DNA of 64,000 nucleotides, taken from the NCBI GenBank assembly GCA_017417465.1, contig JAFPZD010000040.1, forward strand, positions 1-64,000. The letters are read 5' to 3'. This DNA comes from Prevotella sp. (lineage in GTDB: Bacteria > Bacteroidota > Bacteroidia > Bacteroidales > Bacteroidaceae). Positions 52,175-61,199 of the stretch are shown one piece after another. How positions within the stretch are numbered: the first letter of the stretch is position 1; each line of letters starts with the position of its first letter. Made by a program: the position numbers and the translations under genes. The notes under the pieces are model-generated. The model saw only the letters and a list, made by a program, of their open reading frames with translations, searched no databases and had not been told where the DNA came from.

Positions 52175-54084
52175 GACAGCCATCATTCGGTGGGCCACGT
52201 GGCCCGCAGGGACACAACGCCGGCTTCCAGAAAGCCACCAAGGAGCAACGCAACGTGCTGCTACGCATGATGCGCTTTGTCTTCGCACACTATAAACTGA
52301 GCATCGTCACCGTCCTGGCGTGCATCGTCGTCAGCAGTATCACGTCGCTGGCCTCTACGCTGTTCACCCGCACGCTCATCGATGACTACATCGTACCACT
52401 GACTCAGGTGGACAATCCCGAGTACGCCTCGCTGCTACAGACGCTGTTCAAGCTGGGCCTCATCCTGCTGTTGGGCGTCATTGCCTCGTACACCTACAAC
52501 CGTCTGATGATCAACGTGTCGCAAGGCACAATGCTGCGCCTGCGCAAGCAGATCTTTGAGCGCATGGAGCGCCTTCCGCTGAGCTACTTCGACCAGCACT
52601 CGCATGGTGAACTGATGTCGGTCTACACAAACGACGTTGACTCTCTGCGCCAGATGATCTCAACGGCCATGGCCCAGGTGTTCTCGAGCATCATCACCAT
52701 CGTGGCAACGTTCACTTCGATGATTGTACTCTCAGTGCCCCTGACGCTCGTGAGCATCTGTATTGCTGCCCTGATGATGGTTGTCACGACAAAGATGGGC
52801 AAGTGGTCGCGTGGCTATTTCCGTATCCAGCAAGCATCGTTGGCCGGTGTTAACGGCTTCATTGAGGAGATGATGACGGGACAGAAAGTCGTGAAAGTCT
52901 TCTGCCACGAACAACAAGCCATCAAGCAGTTTGAGGACATCAACGAGCAGCTACGCTCGTCGGCCTACAATGCCAACAAGATTGCCAACATCGTGATGCC
53001 TGTCAATGGTAATCTGGGCAACCTCGGCTATGTGCTCATCGCTGTCGTTGGTGCCGCCATTGCCCTGGGCAACCTTTCACTTTTCGGTTATCACTTCGCA
53101 CTCTCTCTTGGTACCATCGTCGCCTTCCTGCAGCTGAACAAGAGCTTCACACAGCCCATCAGCCATGTCAGCCAGCAGATCAACTCCGTGCTGAACGCCA
53201 GCGTTGGTGCTGAGCGCGTCTTCGCTCTTGGCGATGCTGAGCCCGAAGTGGACAACGGCACATGGACTGCCATTGACGGACAATGGACCGACACACAAGA
53301 CGCCAATGCCAAACGTCACTCACCCATCAAGGGCGATGTCGACTTCAGTAACGTGGACTTCGGCTACACACCCGCCAAGCAAGTGCTCTACGACATCAAC
53401 ATCAACACTAACCCTGGTCAGAAAATCGCTTTCGTAGGAGGAACAGGTGCTGGCAAGACCACCATCATCAACCTGATCAACCGCTTCTACGACATTCAAA
53501 AAGGTGAGATACGCTACGATGGCATCCCCATCACCCACATCCAGAAAGCTGCCCTGCGACGCTCGATGACCATTGTGCTGCAAGAGACTCACCTCTTCAC
53601 GGGTACAGTGCTCGACAACATCCGCTACGGACGCCTCGACGCCTCTGACGAAGACTGCATAAAAGCAGCCCAACTGGCTGGTGCACACTATTTTATTCGG
53701 CGCTTAGCGAATGGTTACCAGACGCAGTTGCAAGGCGATGGAGGCAACCTGAGCCAAGGTGAGCGCCAGCTACTGGCCATTGCCCGTGCCGCCGTTGCCA
53801 ATCCTCCAGTACTGATCCTCGACGAGGCCACCAGCAGCATCGATACCCATACCGAGCAACTGGTACAGCGTGGCATGGACTCGCTGATGCAGGGACGCAC
53901 CACCTTCGTTATTGCCCACCGCCTCTCAACAGTTCGCAATGCCGACCAGATCATCGTTCTCGACCATGGCCGCATTGCCGAGCACGGCACTCACGAAGAG
54001 TTGCTCGCCCAGCGTGGACAGTACTACGCGCTCTACACGGGCGTTCCAACGGACAATACTAAAAGCAAGGAGGAGGAAAAATGA
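52171..54084 (+). CDS. ABC exporter half, canonical ATPase site
   Basis: 637 aa: transmembrane domain followed by an NBD with Walker A GGTGAGKTT, Walker B VLILDEATSSID (catalytic Glu present) and H-loop FVIAHRLSTV. Its signature is the variant NLSQGERQL. With the preceding gene it makes a heterodimer in which one of the two ATP sites is degenerate. The N-terminus has a Gly/Pro/Gln-rich lead (FGGPRGPQGHNAG). It overlaps the upstream gene by ATGA and the LOG gene likewise, indicating one operon. Substrate unknown. Confidence 0.94.
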   Translation: MRQPSFGGPRGPQGHNAGFQKATKEQRNVLLRMMRFVFAHYKLSIVTVLACIVVSSITSLASTLFTRTLIDDYIVPLTQVDNPEYASLLQTLFKLGLILLLGVIASYTYNRLMINVSQGTMLRLRKQIFERMERLPLSYFDQHSHGELMSVYTNDVDSLRQMISTAMAQVFSSIITIVATFTSMIVLSVPLTLVSICIAALMMVVTTKMGKWSRGYFRIQQASLAGVNGFIEEMMTGQKVVKVFCHEQQAIKQFEDINEQLRSSAYNANKIANIVMPVNGNLGNLGYVLIAVVGAAIALGNLSLFGYHFALSLGTIVAFLQLNKSFTQPISHVSQQINSVLNASVGAERVFALGDAEPEVDNGTWTAIDGQWTDTQDANAKRHSPIKGDVDFSNVDFGYTPAKQVLYDININTNPGQKIAFVGGTGAGKTTIINLINRFYDIQKGEIRYDGIPITHIQKAALRRSMTIVLQETHLFTGTVLDNIRYGRLDASDEDCIKAAQLAGAHYFIRRLANGYQTQLQGDGGNLSQGERQLLAIARAAVANPPVLILDEATSSIDTHTEQLVQRGMDSLMQGRTTFVIAHRLSTVRNADQIIVLDHGRIAEHGTHEELLAQRGQYYALYTGVPTDNTKSKEEEK

Positions 54085-55049
54085 TAAAAGCAACGCATTT
54101 CTCCGAGTTAGAGAACGTCATGGAGTACCTCAAACAGGTGCCCTACGACGTGACACAGGACAAGCTGTACACAGCTTCAACCCTCTATGAAGGCTACAAC
54201 ACCGCTGACAATGCAACGTTCGACACATGTTACGATAGCTGTGTATACCACCACTACAAGGCAACGGGCTGTCAAGCCGATGACATGCAAGAGTCGCTGG
54301 CACGAACACTCCACGACCATGGCATGCAAAACGCCCTCAAACACTTCTTCGACACGCACGACAAGCTGCGCTGCGTAGGCATCATGGGTGGCCACGCATT
54401 GCTGCGCACCGATGACACCTACCGCCAGATAACGCTGCTCAGCAAGCGCCTCACCGAACAAGGATTCTGTATGCTCAGTGGCGGAGGGCCTGGCGCCATG
54501 GAGGCCACCCACCTGGGGGCATGGATGGCTGGCAGGACGACTGACGATGTAGACGATGCACTGGGCATGCTACGTCCGTCACCATCGTTCAAAGACAAGG
54601 GTTGGCTGGCATCGGCTTTCAGTGTCATGATGAAATATCCGCAGCACGCCTATGACAGCCTTGGCATTCCTACATGGCTCTACGGCCACGAGCCATCAAC
54701 GCCCTTTGCCACCCACATCGCCAAGTTCTTCGAAAACAGCATTCGTGAGGACAGTATCCTCACGCTGGCTTACGGTGGCATCGTCTACACACCTGGCAGT
54801 GCAGGCACCATGCAGGAAGTGTTCCAGGATGCCGTACAGAACCACTACGTCTCGCTGGGGCTTTCAAGTCCGATGATCTTCATGGGAACCAAATATTGGA
54901 CCGAAGAAATGCCAGTCTACACGCTGTTGCAGGACATGATGCACACAGGACGCTACAAGAACCTGCTGCTGAGGCTCACCGACGACATGGACACCATCGT
55001 CGACGAGCTGACGAAGTTCGCCACTACACCAGGTCGAACACGCCTGTAG
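54081..55049 (+). CDS. LOG-family nucleotide-binding protein
   Basis: A 322-aa Rossmann-fold protein of the LOG/YgdH group. It has GGGPGAMEATHLGAW and, later, TPGSAGTMQEVFQDAV, corresponding to the PGGxGTxxE motif that binds a nucleotide 5'-monophosphate. Family members release a base from nucleoside monophosphates; several bacterial ones have other or unknown substrates. Translation is coupled to the exporter by an ATGA overlap. It converges with and overlaps the MBL gene by 26 nt. Confidence 0.88.
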   Translation: MIKATHFSELENVMEYLKQVPYDVTQDKLYTASTLYEGYNTADNATFDTCYDSCVYHHYKATGCQADDMQESLARTLHDHGMQNALKHFFDTHDKLRCVGIMGGHALLRTDDTYRQITLLSKRLTEQGFCMLSGGGPGAMEATHLGAWMAGRTTDDVDDALGMLRPSPSFKDKGWLASAFSVMMKYPQHAYDSLGIPTWLYGHEPSTPFATHIAKFFENSIREDSILTLAYGGIVYTPGSAGTMQEVFQDAVQNHYVSLGLSSPMIFMGTKYWTEEMPVYTLLQDMMHTGRYKNLLLRLTDDMDTIVDELTKFATTPGRTRL

Positions 55050-55827
55050 GCAACGTGCGCTTCAGCACGTCAAGCTGGAGATCCTTGCCAACAATGATGC
55101 CATAGTTGCGAAGCACACCCTCCACGCTCTTGCGTGCCAACTCAGGGTGATTGTTCTCTTCGGAGAGATGACAGAGGAAGACGTGGCGAAGACCCTCACT
55201 CATGTTCTGGGCAATGGCCTCACCAGTGGCATAGTTGTTCAGATGTCCCGTCTCACTGGCAATGCGCACCTTGAGATGCTGCGGGTAAGGACCCTGCTGT
55301 AGCATCTCGTTGTCGTGGTTAGCTTCAAGCACAAGGTAGTTGGCACGGGTGATAAACGGTGCCATCTCAGGCGTGATGCAACCAGCATCGGTGATGATGC
55401 AGAAGGTGACGCCCCCTGCCTGAACCTCGTAGCCAACGTTATCGCTGCTGTCGTGTGGCACGCTGAAGGGCGTAACGCTGAATTCACCCAGCTGGATGGT
55501 CTTCCCAGGAGTGATATAGTGGCGCATGTCGGCAGTGATCTTGCGCGCCACGCTATAGTTGCGGTCAATGCCATCGTGAACAATTTTAGTGGCATAGACC
55601 GGCAGGTGGAACTCATTACTAAGGCTGCCGACACACTTGATGTGATCGGCATGGTCGTGGGTGATGAGCAGATGGCGAACCCTTGAAAGGCTCAGGCCAA
55701 AGTCACGGCAGTGTTTCTTCAGCGCACGCACGCCAACCCCTGCATCAATCATCAGGCCGTCGGTCTCAGTGTACAAGAAGTAGCAGTTTCCGCTGCTTCC
55801 ACTGCCGAAAGAGATGAATCGCAACAT
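55024..55827 (-). CDS. MBL-fold metallohydrolase, YycJ/WalJ-like
   Basis: 267 aa with the metallo-beta-lactamase motif ITHDHADHIKCV (HxHxDH) and later metal ligands in VPHDSSDNVGY, LVLEANHDNEML and HVFLCHLSEENNH. The first strand FISFGSGSSGNCYFLYTETD is typical of the YycJ/WalJ group, linked to nuclease activity and DNA repair in Firmicutes. The role here is inferred only. Its 3' end overlaps that of the LOG gene by 26 nt on the opposite strand. Confidence 0.88.
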   Translation of the reverse strand: MLRFISFGSGSSGNCYFLYTETDGLMIDAGVGVRALKKHCRDFGLSLSRVRHLLITHDHADHIKCVGSLSNEFHLPVYATKIVHDGIDRNYSVARKITADMRHYITPGKTIQLGEFSVTPFSVPHDSSDNVGYEVQAGGVTFCIITDAGCITPEMAPFITRANYLVLEANHDNEMLQQGPYPQHLKVRIASETGHLNNYATGEAIAQNMSEGLRHVFLCHLSEENNHPELARKSVEGVLRNYGIIVGKDLQLDVLKRTLPTGVFDLV

Positions 55828-55894
55828 GTATTCAGTGATCTAAATAATTAGGTTAACAGTTAGACGATGTGCCATTGGGACTTGCTTTCTGGAA

Positions 55895-56899
55895 TTATGG
55901 AACCCACGTAGCCCCCTGCCGCAGCACGAAGCGCACCTTCGACTTCTTGGGCAACTGTGGCTGCTGCCACTCCCCGCCAAGCAGTTGGATGGTACAAGGC
56001 TTCAGTGGGTCGATGGCCGCCATGGCGTCGGTCAGCGACAAGTAGTCGCCACGCCCCTTGCTATCGACAGTGACATCAGCATCACAGCGATAAGCCTTGA
56101 GCAGAGGCACCTCTTCGCAGAGCGCATCGGCCAAGAGACGTGCCACGATGTGTGCACCGTAGACATTGTAGTGTGTGTTGTCCTGACGGCCTTGTGGCAC
56201 TGAGGGTTCCTCACCAGGCAAGAACCACATGTGGAGCCGCTTCGAGGCTTCGCGCCCCAGTCCCTGCTCTAGGTCATGGGTGATGCGATTGGCATCGACG
56301 AAGTGGACGTTCATGCGCTGTGCCACGTCGCGTGGTGACTGCGTGTAAAGACCATGTGTGTCGATGAGCGAGTCGCCTTCAACCATCTTCACACCATCCT
56401 TGAAGGTAGTGGTGCGCAGCTTCTCGTCATCGTCGTTCTCGGGTGCTTGCACAAAGAAGTTACGACGCACCACAGCATTCATCAGCACAGGGATGCCGCC
56501 ATGCTCGCGTGTCTCACGCACAAAGCGTGCCAGATTGTAGTCGAACGTTGAGCCAGGGTCAGTATGACGGTCGGCTTTGGGCTTCTCGTCATTATGGCCA
56601 AACTGGATGATGACGTAGTCGCCAGGCTGCAAGCGCTCAAGCACCTTGTCCCAGCGACCCTCATTGATGAACGACAGTGACGAACGGCCATTGACGGCAT
56701 GGTTGTCGACGATGATATTGTCATCGAAATAGCACTGCAAGGCCATGCCCCACCCGCGCTCCTGCTTGCCGCCACTAATGTCCTTGTTAGCAGCTGTAGA
56801 GTCGCCAATGATGAAGATGGTAGTGGCACGACGATTGCCAGCTGCCATGAGCGTCAGGCACAACAGTGCCGTGAGCGAAAGTCGTAGGACGTGTTTCAT
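55895..56899 (-). CDS. SGNH-hydrolase, rhamnogalacturonan acetylesterase-like
   Basis: A 334-aa exported hydrolase. Signal peptide [18 protein letters not shown]; block [12 protein letters not shown] (nucleophile Ser), block [12 protein letters not shown], block [14 protein letters not shown], and the catalytic His in [13 protein letters not shown]. This pattern is that of rhamnogalacturonan acetylesterases, removing acetyl groups from pectin. The C-terminal about 70 residues ([20 protein letters not shown]) resemble the start of a pectin-esterase-like repeat and are extra. It overlaps hisS by 4 nt (ATGA). Confidence 0.9.
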   Translation of the reverse strand: MKHVLRLSLTALLCLTLMAAGNRRATTIFIIGDSTAANKDISGGKQERGWGMALQCYFDDNIIVDNHAVNGRSSLSFINEGRWDKVLERLQPGDYVIIQFGHNDEKPKADRHTDPGSTFDYNLARFVRETREHGGIPVLMNAVVRRNFFVQAPENDDDEKLRTTTFKDGVKMVEGDSLIDTHGLYTQSPRDVAQRMNVHFVDANRITHDLEQGLGREASKRLHMWFLPGEEPSVPQGRQDNTHYNVYGAHIVARLLADALCEEVPLLKAYRCDADVTVDSKGRGDYLSLTDAMAAIDPLKPCTIQLLGGEWQQPQLPKKSKVRFVLRQGATWVP

Positions 56900-58260
56900 G
56901 CGTTACTAAGATTGCTGATTAGTTCGTCAGGCGTCAGCAGCGACTGCTCGCCTGTAGCCATGTTCTTAAGCGTCACCTTGCCCTCAGCCATCTCGCTCTC
57001 ACCAGCAAGCACCACGAAGGGAATGTGCTTGGCGTTGGCATACGACATCTGCTTCTTCATCTTCGCTGCATCGGGAAACAGTTCGGCACGAATGCCAGCC
57101 TGCCTGACACGGGCGATGACAGGCAGCTGATAGGCCGTCTCGCGCTCGCCGAAGTTAATAAAGAGCACACGCGACGTCTGCAGCGAGTCTTGCGGATAGA
57201 GGTTCAGGGCATCGAGAACGTCGTAGATGCGATCGACACCAAACGAGATACCCACGCCCGACAGCCCTGGCATGCCAAAGATGCCCGTCAGATTGTCGTA
57301 GCGCCCACCGCCTGAGATACTGCCCATCGGCGTATCGAGGGCTTTCACCTCGAAGATGGCACCCGTGTAGTAGCTCAGTCCACGAGCCAGCGTGAGGTCG
57401 AGCTGAATGTCGTTGTGCAGCGTATTCAGTGTACTCAGCGTACTCAGGATAAAGCGTGTCTCCTCGACGCCTTTCTGGCCAGTCTCGCTGCCACTAAGCA
57501 CCTCAGCGATGGTGTTGAGCTTCTGCTCGTTAGTGCCCTCGAGGGCGATGATGGGCTGCAGTTTCTCAATCTGCTCATCGCTAAGCCCGTCATTACGCAA
57601 CTCGGCATTGACACCGTCGATGCCAATCTTGTCGAGCTTGTCGATGGCCACAGTGATGTCGACAATCTTGTCGGCAGCACCGATATACTCAGCAATACCG
57701 GTGAGAATCTTACGGTTGTTAATCTTAATCTGTACACGAACGCCAAGGCGTGTGAACACAGTGTCCTCAATCTGCATCAGCTCCACCTCGTTGAGCAGGG
57801 AGTCACTGCCCACGATGTCGCCATCGAACTGATAGAACTCACGATAGCGACCCTTCTGAGGACGGTCAGCTCGCCAGACAGGCTGCACCTGGTAACGACG
57901 GAAAGGCAGTTGCAGCTCCTCACGGTGCATCACCACGTAACGGGCGAAAGGCACGGTGAGGTCGTAGCGCAAGCCTTTCTCGCAGAGCTTCGCAGCCAGT
58001 CGCAGTGTGTTGCGCTCAGTTAGTTCCTCGTCGCTGACCTTCTGCAGGTAGTCGCCACTATTGAGCACCTTGAAGAGCAGTTTGTCGCCCTCCTCGCCAT
58101 ACTTGCCCATCAGTGTCTGCAACGTCTCCATTGCCGGCGTCTCTATTTGCTGAAAGCCGTAAAGTTCGTATACTTCCTTAATCGTGTTAAGAATATAGTT
58201 GCGCTTGGCCATCTCAACGGGGCCGAAGTCGCGCGTTCCTTTTACTGTTGATGGTTTCAT
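56896..58260 (-). CDS. hisS: Histidyl-tRNA synthetase
   Basis: A 454-aa class II synthetase charging tRNA-His. Motif 1 region [13 protein letters not shown]; motif 2 [20 protein letters not shown]; the histidine-A motif [12 protein letters not shown], then GGGRYDNL; motif 3 [17 protein letters not shown]-terminal anticodon-binding domain from about 340. Full length. It follows the toxin gene by 13 nt and overlaps the acetylesterase, so transcription probably runs from purA or fur through this gene. Confidence 0.97.
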   Translation of the reverse strand: MKPSTVKGTRDFGPVEMAKRNYILNTIKEVYELYGFQQIETPAMETLQTLMGKYGEEGDKLLFKVLNSGDYLQKVSDEELTERNTLRLAAKLCEKGLRYDLTVPFARYVVMHREELQLPFRRYQVQPVWRADRPQKGRYREFYQFDGDIVGSDSLLNEVELMQIEDTVFTRLGVRVQIKINNRKILTGIAEYIGAADKIVDITVAIDKLDKIGIDGVNAELRNDGLSDEQIEKLQPIIALEGTNEQKLNTIAEVLSGSETGQKGVEETRFILSTLSTLNTLHNDIQLDLTLARGLSYYTGAIFEVKALDTPMGSISGGGRYDNLTGIFGMPGLSGVGISFGVDRIYDVLDALNLYPQDSLQTSRVLFINFGERETAYQLPVIARVRQAGIRAELFPDAAKMKKQMSYANAKHIPFVVLAGESEMAEGKVTLKNMATGEQSLLTPDELISNLSNA

Positions 58261-58273
58261 CTCAAACCTTTTT

Positions 58274-58600
58274 TTAACGAATAATTCTTATCAGTGTTTC
58301 AGGATTCATTCGCATATCCCAAATAGTTCGAATTTTAACGATATGCCGTTTTTCATCACAAGAATAGACCAACTTAAAATTCCGCATGATGATGCGTCCC
58401 CGATATTCATGGATGCGATGGCGCAATTGATGCACAAGAGGAAATCTCCGAGGGTTCTCCCGGATCATACTCTCTGTTTCACGCACCTGCTCAACCCAGT
58501 GTTGGAATGCTTTTGAGCCAAATTCCATTTGTGCATAAATAAGATGACGTAAGAAGTCCTGTCTGGCCCTTTTTAACCAAATCACCTTATATTCACCCAT
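58274..58600 (-). CDS. RelE/ParE-type toxin
   Basis: A 108-aa protein with the RelE/ParE fold: N-terminal strand [19 protein letters not shown], helix [18 protein letters not shown], and C-terminal strands [19 protein letters not shown] and [14 protein letters not shown]. Relatives are ribosome-dependent mRNA interferases or gyrase poisons; which one is unclear. ATG 58600 is chosen from the family's usual N-terminus. It overlaps the 3' end of the antitoxin gene by 19 nt, typical of type II modules. Confidence 0.85.
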   Translation of the reverse strand: MGEYKVIWLKRARQDFLRHLIYAQMEFGSKAFQHWVEQVRETESMIRENPRRFPLVHQLRHRIHEYRGRIIMRNFKLVYSCDEKRHIVKIRTIWDMRMNPETLIRIIR

Positions 58601-58869
58601 GGGAACAATGCTCTTACGTCGTCCCACACTTGCTCGGAGGAAACCCATTCGTTGGGGTCATCTTCCACTGACTCTGAATAGTCAATGCGTGCAATCAGCT
58701 CATCTACGGTGTGTGGACTACGACAATCCGAACTCATAATTTCCTTATAAACAGGGGAGTCGGAGTTTAACGATGCTGTCTTTTCTGCTACGGCTACAGC
58801 TGGTTCACCAGCCATCATGCCGCTGCCATCCTCTTCTTCCAATTTAGGATACGGTTTCCCTTTACTCAT
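58582..58869 (-). CDS. Putative antitoxin partner
   Basis: A 95-aa acidic protein. It has an N-terminal Lys/Pro stretch (SKGKPYPKLEEEDGSG) and a C-terminal acidic helix (DELIARIDYSESVEDDPNEW) that could wrap the toxin. No DNA-binding fold is evident. The call rests on position: directly upstream and overlapping the RelE/ParE-like gene. It starts 43 nt after the purA stop. Confidence 0.7.
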   Translation of the reverse strand: MSKGKPYPKLEEEDGSGMMAGEPAVAVAEKTASLNSDSPVYKEIMSSDCRSPHTVDELIARIDYSESVEDDPNEWVSSEQVWDDVRALFPWVNIR

Positions 58870-58911
58870 GATTTTATCTACTGATGCGCCTTTGGGTGCG
58901 CCTTGAGGCCT

Positions 58912-60180
58912 TTACCTCACAATGGTCTGTTCGCGGTCAGGCCCGATGCTGATGATGGTGATGGGTGTTTCGAGCTGTGCCTCCAGGAAGCTGATGTAGT
59001 CCTTGAAAGCCTGTGGGAACTGGGCCTCAGAGGTGAAGCGTGTCATGTCAGTGCGCCAGCCGGGCAGCTCTTCGTAGACAGGCTCAATGTCGTCTTCAAT
59101 GTTGTACGGGAAGTCCTTGATGACCTGACCGTTATGGCGGTAAGCCACGCAGGCCTTAATCGTGTCGAACTGGTCGAGCACGTCGCTCTTCATCATGATG
59201 AGTTGCGTGACGCCGTTGACCATGATGCTGTAGCGCAAAGCCACCAGATCAATCCAGCCACAACGACGCTCACGACCCGTAACGGCACCGTACTCATGGC
59301 CCAGGTCGCGGATGCGACGCCCCGTGTCGTCGAACAGCTCCGTGGGGAAGGGGCCAGCACCGACGCGTGTGCAGTAGGCTTTCATGATACCATAGACCTC
59401 GCCAATCCTGTTCGGACCGATGCCCAAGCCTGAGCAGGCACCAGCACAGATGGTGTTCGACGACGTGACGAAGGGGTAGCTTCCGAAGTCGACGTCGAGC
59501 ATCGTTCCCTGCGCGCCCTCGCAGAGCACGTTCTTGCCCTCACGGAGCAAGCCATTGATGACGTGCTCAGAGTCGACGATGGTGAACTGCCGCAAATAGT
59601 CAATGCCCTCCATCCAGCGACGCTCCACATCAGCAATGTCGTAGTCGAAGGCCAGCGAGCGCAGAATAGCCTCATGACGGGCTTTGGCTGCAGCATACTT
59701 TGCCTCGAAGTTCTCGAGGATATCGCCCACACGCAGGCCAGTACGCGACACCTTGTCGGTGTAGGTCGGGCCAATGCCCTTGCCAGTGGTGCCCACGCGG
59801 TTCTTGCCTTTCTGTGCCTCGTAGGCTGCATCGAGCACGCGATGGGTGGGCATGATGAGGTGCGCCTTCTTCGAGATGTATAGTCGACCCTTCAGGTCGT
59901 GACCGCTGGCCTCCAGTGCGCGTGCCTCATCCATGAACAGGTCGGGAGCGAGCACCACGCCGTTGCCGATGATGTTGATTTTGTCACCCTGGAAAATACC
60001 AGATGGAATGCTGCGGAGCACATACTTCTGTCCCTCGAATTCAAGGGTATGACCTGCATTGGGGCCACCCTGGAAACGAGCTACGACATCGTAGTGCGGC
60101 GTCAGCACGTCGACCACCTTTCCTTTCCCTTCGTCGCCCCACTGCAATCCCAGTAGGACGTCAACCTTTCCTTTCTTCAT
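58912..60180 (-). CDS. purA: Adenylosuccinate synthetase
   Basis: A 422-aa enzyme of AMP synthesis, joining IMP and aspartate with GTP. GDEGKGK (15-21) is the GTP P-loop and catalytic Asp16. Others are GPNAGHTLEF, GTTGKGIGPTYTDKVSR, the IMP loop FEGAQGTMLDVDFGSYPFV as CEGAQGTMLDVDFGSYPFV, and GRERRCGWIDLVALRYS. Full length. Overlaps the Fur-family gene by ATGA. Confidence 0.97.
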   Translation of the reverse strand: MKKGKVDVLLGLQWGDEGKGKVVDVLTPHYDVVARFQGGPNAGHTLEFEGQKYVLRSIPSGIFQGDKINIIGNGVVLAPDLFMDEARALEASGHDLKGRLYISKKAHLIMPTHRVLDAAYEAQKGKNRVGTTGKGIGPTYTDKVSRTGLRVGDILENFEAKYAAAKARHEAILRSLAFDYDIADVERRWMEGIDYLRQFTIVDSEHVINGLLREGKNVLCEGAQGTMLDVDFGSYPFVTSSNTICAGACSGLGIGPNRIGEVYGIMKAYCTRVGAGPFPTELFDDTGRRIRDLGHEYGAVTGRERRCGWIDLVALRYSIMVNGVTQLIMMKSDVLDQFDTIKACVAYRHNGQVIKDFPYNIEDDIEPVYEELPGWRTDMTRFTSEAQFPQAFKDYISFLEAQLETPITIISIGPDREQTIVR

Positions 60181-60674
60181 ATCTTTTTAGTTTTGTACTT
60201 TCTACTCTTTCGTGTGATGGCGGCCTGGCATGTCGAGCATATACCATAGATATAGAGCGTGTAGCCATCCTTGCGGAAACGCTTCAGGTGCATCTGCTCA
60301 ATAGCCGCAGTAATCTCAGGCGAGTTCACCTCAGTCACCTTGCCGCAGACGGTACAGATCTGGTGACAGTGGTTGCATGCAGCATAGCACGCCTCGTACT
60401 TCGTGACGCCCTGGAAGCGGTGCCTGACGACCAGGCGCAGCTCCAGGAACAAGTTCAGCGTATTGTAGAGGGTGGCACGCGACACGGGAAACCGATAGTC
60501 GTCGACCAACCTACTGCCCAGCTCGTCGAGTGTGAAATGTCCCTCAAAGTTGTAAACAGCACGCAACACCGCGTAACGCTCAGGCGTCTTGCGGTGGTTG
60601 CTCATCTCCAAATAGCTGTCCAGTATGTGTTCCACTTTGGGCCACAAACCGTCCTTTTTCTCATTAGTCTTCAT
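60177..60674 (-). CDS. Fur-family transcriptional regulator
   Basis: A 165-aa Fur/PerR/Zur-type repressor: winged helix (HRKTPERYAVLRAVYNFEGH ... RATLYNTLNLFLELRLV), then the dimerisation domain with metal ligands (CNHCHQICTVCG) and a C-terminal zinc pair (CSTC). Which metal or signal it senses cannot be told. ATG 60674 is chosen from the promoter and family N-terminus. The -7 box ends only 10 nt upstream, so the mRNA is nearly leaderless. It is coupled to purA by ATGA. Confidence 0.92.
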   Translation of the reverse strand: MKTNEKKDGLWPKVEHILDSYLEMSNHRKTPERYAVLRAVYNFEGHFTLDELGSRLVDDYRFPVSRATLYNTLNLFLELRLVVRHRFQGVTKYEACYAACNHCHQICTVCGKVTEVNSPEITAAIEQMHLKRFRKDGYTLYIYGICSTCQAAITRKSRKYKTKKI

Positions 60675-60683
60675 AAACCTGTG

Positions 60684-60691
60684 CAAAGGTA
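60684..60691 (-). promoter_or_regulatory. -7 box of the fur-purA operon
   Basis: TACCTTTG on the minus strand, 9-10 nt before the start codon at 60674. Confidence 0.8.
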
Positions 60692-60840
60692 CGACATTTT
60701 TCGCACATTTGCCCCATCATTATCTATAAAAAGTCTAAAAAGACGCGAAAAGCATCTCCATGCGCTACATTTCTCCAAGCGCACGCAAGTTTGACCGTCG
60801 TGAGGATTCTCACGACATGGCGATGCTGTTTCTACTTCCC

Positions 60841-61011
60841 AAATGCCATACTTACGAGTGCTAAATGCCATACTTACGAGTGCTAAATGCCATACTTACG
60901 AGTGGTAAATGCCATATTTACGGGTGCTAAATGCCATACTTACGAGTGCTAAATGCCATACTTACGAGTGCTAAATGCCATACTTACGAGTGCTAAATGC
61001 CATACTTACGA
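60841..61011. repeat. 22-bp tandem array, seven full copies
   Basis: Units of AAATGCCATACTTACGAGTG plus CT start at 60841, 60863, 60885, 60907, 60929, 60951 and 60973, with a partial eighth at 60995. Only the copies near 60900-60928 vary. There are no unique spacers. The core is shared, in reverse complement, with the 34.8-35.06 kb array. Confidence 0.95.
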
Positions 61012-61151
61012 TCCCCCCTTGCGCCCGTTTTACCGCGAAAGCCCATTAAAAATCGCGGGCATGCGTACCTATTTTTGTTACATCTTGCGCAAACTGCAAT
61101 GTCGCCCTAAAAAAAATGAGAAACATTGCACGTTATTTCGGAAAAAATGCG

Positions 61152-61159
61152 TAACTTTG
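61152..61159 (+). promoter_or_regulatory. -7 box of the fumarase gene
   Basis: TAACTTTG, 40 nt before the ATG at 61200. Confidence 0.8.
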
Positions 61160-61199
61160 CGCCTTGAAATCAAAAGAAGCAACAATAGATCAAAAAACT

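Noticed and set aside
60841..61011. Possible CRISPR array
   Set aside because: Units of 22 bp are contiguous with no unique spacers and no cas genes nearby. The same applies to 16649-16741 and 34540-35055.
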